DNA of 64,000 bases from UKL13-2 sp031414695. Its GTDB lineage: Bacteria; Pseudomonadota; Gammaproteobacteria; Burkholderiales; Usitatibacteraceae. Below, piece by piece: positions 58,542-64,000 of the stretch (the stretch's first letter is position 1; every line of letters begins with the position of its first letter). The notes beneath the pieces were generated by a model that was not told the DNA's origin, did no database searches, and saw only the letters and a list, made by a program, of their open reading frames with translations. The stretch is from contig JANNWG010000035.1 of the NCBI GenBank assembly GCA_031414695.1, forward strand, positions 124,001-188,000. Direction: 5' to 3'. Both the position numbers and the translations under genes were made by a program.

Positions 58542-59393
58542 ATGAATGTCACATTTCTAGGATTAGGCGTCATGGGCTATCCCATGGCCGGACACTTACA
58601 GGCAAAAGGTTTTGCGGTAACGGTATTTAACCGCACCACCACTAAGGCTGAAGCATGGGCCAAACAACATGGTGGCGCCTTTAAAGCCACGGTTGAAGAG
58701 GCGGTTGCAAACGCTGACATTGTCATGATGTGCGTCGGCAATGATCGTGATTTATTAGAAGTCGGCCACGCCGCGATTGCTGCGATGAAGCCTCACACCA
58801 TCCTAGTTGATCACACTACCGCGTCAGCAGATGTGGCACGCGGGCTTTATGCGCAGGCGAAAGCAAAAAATATTGCGTTTATTGACGCGCCCGTATCCGG
58901 CGGACAAATGGGCGCGGAAAAGGGTCAGCTGACTGTTATGTGTGGCGGTGATGAAGCTGACTTTGCCAAAGCCAAGCATGTCATGGATTGCTACGCGAAA
59001 GCCACAACCTTAATGGGTGCATCCGGTGCGGGGCAGTTGACCAAAATGGTCAATCAAATTTGCATTGCTGGTTTGGTGCAGGCGCTATCCGAAGGTTTAG
59101 CGTTCGCTGAAAAAGCCGGACTTGATGGCAATGCTGTGCTTGATGTGATTTCCAAAGGTGCCGCGCAATCATGGCAAATGGAAAACCGTGGCAAGACGAT
59201 GTTAAAGCGCGAATTTAACTTTGGCTTTGCGGTTGATTGGATGCGAAAAGATTTGGGTATTTGCTTGGATGAAGCGCGCCGAAATGGTGCAAAGCTGCCG
59301 CTTACTGCTGTTATTGATACGTTTTATGCGGAAGTGCAAGCGGCGGGTGGCAGTCGTTTTGACACATCTTCACTCATCACGCGGCTCGATTAG
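58542..59393 (+). CDS. NAD-dependent beta-hydroxyacid dehydrogenase (tartronate-semialdehyde reductase type)
   Basis: This 283-residue protein has the amino-terminal FLGLGVMGYPMAGHLQAKGF dinucleotide motif, the substrate loop DAPVSGGQMGAEKGQLTVMC and a catalytic lysine in GQLTKMVNQICIAG. This is the HIBADH/GarR superfamily. It may reduce tartronate semialdehyde to glycerate or a related compound, in keeping with the hydroxyacid genes around. An AAGGAG site precedes the ATG. Confidence 0.9.
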   Translation: MNVTFLGLGVMGYPMAGHLQAKGFAVTVFNRTTTKAEAWAKQHGGAFKATVEEAVANADIVMMCVGNDRDLLEVGHAAIAAMKPHTILVDHTTASADVARGLYAQAKAKNIAFIDAPVSGGQMGAEKGQLTVMCGGDEADFAKAKHVMDCYAKATTLMGASGAGQLTKMVNQICIAGLVQALSEGLAFAEKAGLDGNAVLDVISKGAAQSWQMENRGKTMLKREFNFGFAVDWMRKDLGICLDEARRNGAKLPLTAVIDTFYAEVQAAGGSRFDTSSLITRLD

Positions 59394-59527
59394 GGCTTTA
59401 TTCAAGCCGTGAAGTAAGTAAACGCTATCAATTTTCACTTTGCCTACAAAAGCTGCAAAGACTGTTGCTTAAAAATAAGCATTAGCTAAGTATTGTATAA
59501 AAGCCAAGTATTCGCTAAATTGTGACG

Positions 59528-60160
59528 ATGATAAAACTTTACTATTCCCCAGGCGCTTGCTCATTGGCTTCTCACATTGTCCTTGAAGAATTAGGCGTGG
59601 CCTATGAGGCGGTGTCCATTTCTATCCCCGAGGGTGAGCATAAGCGTGCGGATTATTTGCGCATCAACCCAAAAGGCAATGTGCCCGCGCTGAATGTGGA
59701 CGGTAAAATACTCACTGAAACAGTCGCCATCTTGACCTATCTGGGCGGTGGCTACGCCGACCGTGGCCTCTGGCCAAAGGAAACATGGAAGCAAGCTGAA
59801 GCGCTCTCGATCATGGCGTGGCTATCTTCATCAGTGCACATAGCAGCGGCCACAATATTTCGAAGCGCGCGATTTTCAACTGACCCCGCCGCGAAAGATA
59901 GCATCGTCGCCACAGGCAAGACCGCGCTCATTAAATATTACGGCGACATCGACAAAATGCTGCAAGGCAAATCGTTTGCTATGGGCGGGCAATACAGCGT
60001 GGTTGATGCGTACTTGCTCGTTTTTTATCGCTGGGGTAATCGTCTCGGCATTGATATGAAAACCGACTATCCCGTCTGGGCGAAACACGCGCAGCGCGTG
60101 TATTCGCGCTCAACGGTGAAGCGCGTGTTTGAAGATGAAGGTATTTTTCTCGATAAGTGA
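59528..60160 (+). CDS. Glutathione S-transferase
   Basis: This 210-residue protein starts MIKLYYSPGACSLASHIVLE, the thioredoxin-like amino-terminal fold of beta/GstB-like glutathione transferases, with a cis-Pro in GNVPALNVDGKILTETVAIL. An all-helical C-terminal domain follows. The ATG at 59528 follows an in-frame GTG at 59522, so the start is not certain. It would conjugate glutathione or act as an isomerase. The substrate is unknown. Confidence 0.9.
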   Translation: MIKLYYSPGACSLASHIVLEELGVAYEAVSISIPEGEHKRADYLRINPKGNVPALNVDGKILTETVAILTYLGGGYADRGLWPKETWKQAEALSIMAWLSSSVHIAAATIFRSARFSTDPAAKDSIVATGKTALIKYYGDIDKMLQGKSFAMGGQYSVVDAYLLVFYRWGNRLGIDMKTDYPVWAKHAQRVYSRSTVKRVFEDEGIFLDK

Positions 60161-60418
60161 TGTTGGCTAACTAGCAAAACCTAAAAACCGGTCGGCACGG
60201 CGGCGGCTCTGCCATCTCTCTATGAAAACAAATGGAGTTTGCCTCTTTGATTCGTCACTGCGCTGTACCAACCATACAACTTATCTGCCGCACCGCGCTT
60301 GCATTCGTAATCTGCTCGTGCAAAAGTAGTTTGCGCACTGTCACAACACTAATTTCCAACGCCTTAACTTCGGTATCACAGGCGCGTGGCGCTATTTAAA
60401 AACCTAGGGAGAACGCAA

Positions 60419-61867
60419 ATGGACACTCGTAACAAATTTGCTGGCGTAATATTGGCTTCGCTAGTTGCAATCGTTTTATTTCTAGACGGCGGCATGCACA
60501 TCGCATACGGGCAAGCGGTGGTGCAAAACATTACATTCGTCAACCCCGGGAGCCAAGCACTGAGTGCAGGGATTGTAGATTTCCGAGTGACTTCTAGCGT
60601 ACGCAACAAAGAGTTCATCGTTGACTCTAGTACGCAGAACATTTGCACCGTCACCACTTCAGCGTTTAACAGCACGCCAAACGATAACTTACTAGACGTG
60701 AGTGTGACGCTGAGAAGCGCCGGTATATGTGAGGTGATTGCTACAGAGGCGCGATTCCTTTCAGAAGCATCAGAACAACGCGTCAGGCAGACATTTATTG
60801 TCTATGGCGCTAGCCGCGCGCTGGCAATTCGCGGTGGGATCGATGTCGTTGGCGACAATCGTAGCGATATTTTGCTGCGTGTAGGCACGGGCATACTCAC
60901 GGGCCGCCTCGTGAACAATCAATTCTTGTACACCGCGCGCCCAAACCCAGATAGCGCTGCGCGGACTGTCGCGGCCGCTGATTTTCTTGGTGATGGACGA
61001 AGTGATCTTGCGTTTCAGAACACTAACTTTCTAGACGTGAATGGTCGCTCGAATGTTTCCATACTAGATAACTTCGCGAATAACGCTGCTGCGCGCACGT
61101 TGCGCCTCGTAAAACCAGTTTGGGATGTACAGGCGGTAGGCGACCTAGACGGCGATGGACTGGGCGATATTGTGTGGCGCTACACGGCAGCAGACCCGCG
61201 CGACACGGGTGTGTCTTATGTCTGGTTCAGCACTGGTACGACTGAGCCAGTGGTGCGCAAACGCGGCGGTGCACCGTTAGATTGGAAACTTCTCGGTGCA
61301 GCAGATCTGAATTTCGATCGTGCAGCGGATATGGTTTACATCAGCCCGACGCGTGAGGTTCGCGTACTGATGGCGACAGCAAATCGCACCTGTGCCAACT
61401 TTGCCGTTACGCGCAACCAACAGTCTTTTGATGTTGCCAACGGTGGCATCATAAGGCAGTTTCTGCCTTTTGATGCTGTCGGGCTCAAGGTTGCTGATTT
61501 CACCGGCCAGCGTCGTGGCGATATTCTCGCGCGTAACCCTACAAACGGCCTTACCTACCTGCTATCGCTAAATGCCGTTGGCATGCCACTTCCGAGTTTT
61601 ACCGGTAATGCAGATGACCCCAATGCGAATTGCACGACGACTAATTTCGGCGTCGCGGGCACACTCATCAACCTTGGCGTGGTGGATCCAACCTGGAATT
61701 TCTTCGCCTCAGGCGACTTCAATGGGGACGCTATTACGGACATCGTCTGGGTGCGTCCCAACGGACAACTGACAGTATGGCTGATGGCGGCGGGCGGTGT
61801 CATTGGCACCACCATCGATAATGCGGGCGCTGCGCCAACAAATAGTTATACCGTCATACAGCCTTGA
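60419..61867 (+). CDS. Secreted FG-GAP/VCBS repeat protein
   Basis: This 482-residue protein has an amino-terminal hydrophobic signal (ILASLVAIVLFLDGGMHIAY) and an immunoglobulin-like region. Six or so FG-GAP/VCBS blades follow, marked by DVVGDNRSDILLRV, DFLGDGRSDLAFQ, DLDGDGLGDIVWRY, DLNFDRAADMVYI, DFTGQRRGDIL and DFNGDAITDIVWV. The DxDGDGxxD loops resemble calcium sites. It would form a beta-propeller at the cell surface or outside. The start at 60419 has a GGGAGA site. It stands alone and ends at a terminator. Confidence 0.9.
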   Translation: MDTRNKFAGVILASLVAIVLFLDGGMHIAYGQAVVQNITFVNPGSQALSAGIVDFRVTSSVRNKEFIVDSSTQNICTVTTSAFNSTPNDNLLDVSVTLRSAGICEVIATEARFLSEASEQRVRQTFIVYGASRALAIRGGIDVVGDNRSDILLRVGTGILTGRLVNNQFLYTARPNPDSAARTVAAADFLGDGRSDLAFQNTNFLDVNGRSNVSILDNFANNAAARTLRLVKPVWDVQAVGDLDGDGLGDIVWRYTAADPRDTGVSYVWFSTGTTEPVVRKRGGAPLDWKLLGAADLNFDRAADMVYISPTREVRVLMATANRTCANFAVTRNQQSFDVANGGIIRQFLPFDAVGLKVADFTGQRRGDILARNPTNGLTYLLSLNAVGMPLPSFTGNADDPNANCTTTNFGVAGTLINLGVVDPTWNFFASGDFNGDAITDIVWVRPNGQLTVWLMAAGGVIGTTIDNAGAAPTNSYTVIQP

Positions 61868-61888
61868 AATGCGAGGCTTTTGATCGAT

Positions 61889-61919
61889 AAAAGACCCCGC
61901 GATTGCGGGGTTTTTTATT
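61889..61919 (+). terminator. Terminator after the FG-GAP gene
   Basis: The stem accccgc/gcggggt is preceded by an A run and followed by six T residues (ttttttattt). Confidence 0.93.
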
Positions 61920-62256
61920 TGCAGAGTAAAACTAGTAAACTCGAACATTGACGGATGCTTTGAAGCGTTAATGCTTGAAGTCGCCTATCAATGCTAGGGT
62001 TTTTGATTTTAGCGCCAAATTACACTACACATCGCACACTGCCGCTCTTAGCTCCCTTCATTTTCTTGGCAGAATGGGTACTCTCACAGATTAGGCTCGC
62101 GCCATTGCTTAAGCGCTGCGAGCATGCAGTTTCAACACATCAAAAACAGAACAAATTATCGGCAAAGTGACCAATCGTCCTTTGCCGCACAAAAGTGCCA
62201 TGCTGCACTGCGGTAGAATGGTACAGCTTATATTGGCATTTCATCAGGCAATTCGC
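61920..62256. other. Leader region of the FAD-linked oxidase
   Basis: This 337-bp A/T-balanced region has no convincing gene. It must contain the promoter of the oxidase gene; I cannot point to one. Confidence 0.5.
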
Positions 62257-64000
62257 ATGGCCACTAATCCTGCACTTCTCCCCCAAAAGTCACTACTACC
62301 CGCGCGCAATAAATTTACAGCGTCTAACGACAATACCGTTGTTGATTCGACTGAGCCGCGTTTGCGCGAAATTCCCTACAACTACACTTCATTTTCAGAC
62401 CGTGAAATCGTTATACGTCTCTTGGGAGAAGATGCATGGGAGACCTTAAATCAACTTCGCGGCGCACGCAAAACGGGGCGTAGCGCACGCATGTTGTATG
62501 AGGTATTGGGCGATATTTGGGTAGTTGAGCGTAATCCGTATTTGCAGGATGACTTGCTCGATAATCCGAAACGCCGCGCGATGCTGATTGACGCAATGCG
62601 CCACCGTTTAAATGAAATTGAAAAGCGGCGAATGCTCGACCAAGCTGATGTGACCAACATCAATAATTTGGTCTACGACAACGCTGACATTAAATCTAAT
62701 AACGTCTTGGTGTTGCTGGATAAAGCGAACGAGGCGGTGAATAGGTTTGAAAAAGAATTTCGGCAAACATGGGATTTGCGTAAAAAAGTTGAGCGCCGAT
62801 TGGCTAAAGTCACGCGTCGCGACAACATTGCTTTTGACGGCCTGGCGCGCGTCTCACACGTGACAGATGCTACTGATTGGCGCGTCGAATATCCGTTTGT
62901 GGTGGTGTACCCCGACAGCGAGGAAGAAGTCGCGCCGATTGTGCGTGCATTGATTGAGCTTGAGCTCACCATTATTCCGCGCGGTGGTGGCACGGGCTAT
63001 ACCGGCGGGGCGATACCGCTGACCAAAACATCCGCCATTATCAATACCGAAAAACTCGATGCGCTTGGTGAAGTTGAGCGTATTCAATTGCCCGGTGTGA
63101 CCGATACCGTTGCAACTATTCGCTGTGAAGCTGGCGTGGTGACCAAACGTGCGATGGAGTCTGCGGATGCTGCAGGCTTAGTTTGGGCGTGCGACCCAAC
63201 TTCAGCAGATGCGTCATGTATCGGCGGCAATATTGCGATGAATGCCGGTGGCAAAAAAGCCGTATTGTGGGGCACAGCGCTGGATAATCTCGCCTCATGG
63301 CGCATGGTCACGCCGGATGGTTTGTGGATGGAAGTTGAGCGGCTTGATCACAACCTTGGCAAAATTCACGACGCCAAAGAGGCGCGCTTTAAGGTCACGA
63401 CATTTGATGAGTCGGGCAAAAATATTAAGCATGAAAAAACCTTGGTCATTCCCGGCAGCGCGTTCCGTAAAACTGGCTTAGGTAAAGATGTCACCGATAA
63501 ATTTTTGTCGGGCTTGCCGGGTATTCAAAAGGAAGGCTGTGACGGCATTATTACGTCGGGCCGATTTATCTTACACCGCATGCCCAAACATATTCGTACT
63601 GTCTGTTTGGAATTTTTTGGACAAGTCAAAGAGGCTGTGCCTTCCATTGTTGAAATTAAGGATTTCATCGACGCGCATCCACATGCCGTCCTCGCAGGTC
63701 TTGAGCATCTGGATGAGCGCTACTTAAAAGCCGTTGGCTACGCCACTAAATCGCGGCGTAATCAACGACCAAAAATGGTGTTGATTGGCGACATTGTGTC
63801 AGACGATGAAAACGCGTTAATGGAAGCTGCCAGCCAAGTAGTGCGCTTAGCAAATGCCCGCCACGGCGAAGGCTTTGTCGCGGTCAATGCCGACGCACGT
63901 AAAAAATTCTGGCTCGATCGTGCGCGCACTGCCGCCATTGCCAAACATACCAATGCGTTCAAGATCAATGAAGACGTGGTGATTCCGCTGAATCGACTCG
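62257..64000 (+). CDS. DUF3683/FAD-linked oxidase, D-lactate-dehydrogenase-like (partial)
   Basis: This gene runs off the right edge of the window. The ATG at 62257 opens a frame of at least 581 codons, MATNPALLPQKSLLP. The amino-terminal 200 residues include a DUF3683-type region (REIPYNYTSFSDREIVIRLL). The FAD-binding PCMH domain follows with PRGGGTGYTGGAIPL near residue 244, CDPTSADASCIGGNIAMNAG and GIITSGRFILHRMP. Relatives of this type in betaproteobacteria are very large and carry iron-sulfur and CCG parts further on, and they are annotated as D-lactate dehydrogenase-like. It extends the lactate theme of the preceding genes. Confidence 0.9.
   Translation, partial: MATNPALLPQKSLLPARNKFTASNDNTVVDSTEPRLREIPYNYTSFSDREIVIRLLGEDAWETLNQLRGARKTGRSARMLYEVLGDIWVVERNPYLQDDLLDNPKRRAMLIDAMRHRLNEIEKRRMLDQADVTNINNLVYDNADIKSNNVLVLLDKANEAVNRFEKEFRQTWDLRKKVERRLAKVTRRDNIAFDGLARVSHVTDATDWRVEYPFVVVYPDSEEEVAPIVRALIELELTIIPRGGGTGYTGGAIPLTKTSAIINTEKLDALGEVERIQLPGVTDTVATIRCEAGVVTKRAMESADAAGLVWACDPTSADASCIGGNIAMNAGGKKAVLWGTALDNLASWRMVTPDGLWMEVERLDHNLGKIHDAKEARFKVTTFDESGKNIKHEKTLVIPGSAFRKTGLGKDVTDKFLSGLPGIQKEGCDGIITSGRFILHRMPKHIRTVCLEFFGQVKEAVPSIVEIKDFIDAHPHAVLAGLEHLDERYLKAVGYATKSRRNQRPKMVLIGDIVSDDENALMEAASQVVRLANARHGEGFVAVNADARKKFWLDRARTAAIAKHTNAFKINEDVVIPLNRL

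Noticed and set aside
1..64000. tRNA, rRNA or riboswitch genes
   Set aside because: I looked for TPsiC-arm words, rRNA segments and known leader motifs and found none I could support by eye; a covariance-model scan would be decisive.

Overview
The window looks like the chromosome of a betaproteobacterium, probably of the Burkholderiales or a close relative. The support is familial: the ffh and rpsP-rimM-trmD-rplS blocks, an ogt-xerD pair, divergent folB/plsY, an rdgB-hemW pair, a pilU retraction ATPase, a Cys-pair periplasmic repeat protein and a DUF3683/FAD oxidase of types common in that class. Base composition is close to even by eye. I saw no rRNA, tRNA or CRISPR array.

Layout. 0-6.7 kb: protein targeting (ffh), an amidase, the ribosomal/tRNA operon and pilU. 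6.7-11.5 kb: an accessory island with a 5'-truncated Rhs gene ending in a nucleotidyltransferase-like toxin domain, a small probable immunity gene, a perfect 36-bp inverted repeat around both, a REP-associated (RAYT) transposase with debris of a second one, and a RelB antitoxin whose YafQ-like toxin is broken. 11.7-25.5 kb: housekeeping and transport genes (ypfJ, AEC carrier, yeiH, ogt, xerD, folB, plsY, two S9 peptidases, sseA, hemW, rdgB) interrupted by a hicAB toxin-antitoxin pair with a hairpin element between its genes. 25.6-38.4 kb: an envelope/stress island (CsbD, OmpA and DUF4398 lipoproteins, Crp-like regulator, crystallin/glycine-zipper protein, histidine kinase, two response regulators, DUF1328, ferritin-like protein, BON lipoproteins, YqjD/YqjE). 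38.5-40.7 kb: small RNA/DNA-binding and unknown proteins. 40.9-44.9 kb: a TonB siderophore receptor, a phosphatase-fold protein and a DUF4198 protein behind a Fur-like box. 45.1-64 kb: oxidoreductases and a lactate/2-hydroxyacid block (lutABC, NhaD-type carrier, TRAP transporter, two 2-hydroxyacid dehydrogenases, GST, and a large FAD-linked oxidase cut by the window end).

How the parts may work together. In the stress island, four promoter regions carry an 18-bp imperfect palindrome of the form TGTAGG-N6-CTGACA, close to the GacA/UvrY box. The island also encodes a UvrY-like regulator, so a local regulon is a testable idea. The lactate block plausibly joins uptake (TRAP or NhaD-type) to oxidation (LutABC, FAD-dependent dehydrogenase).

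Several short palindromic repeat families are scattered between genes. One, with a 27-bp core, occurs at six loci and once lies inside the amidase reading frame. Another hairpin family separates hicA from hicB and lutA from lutB.
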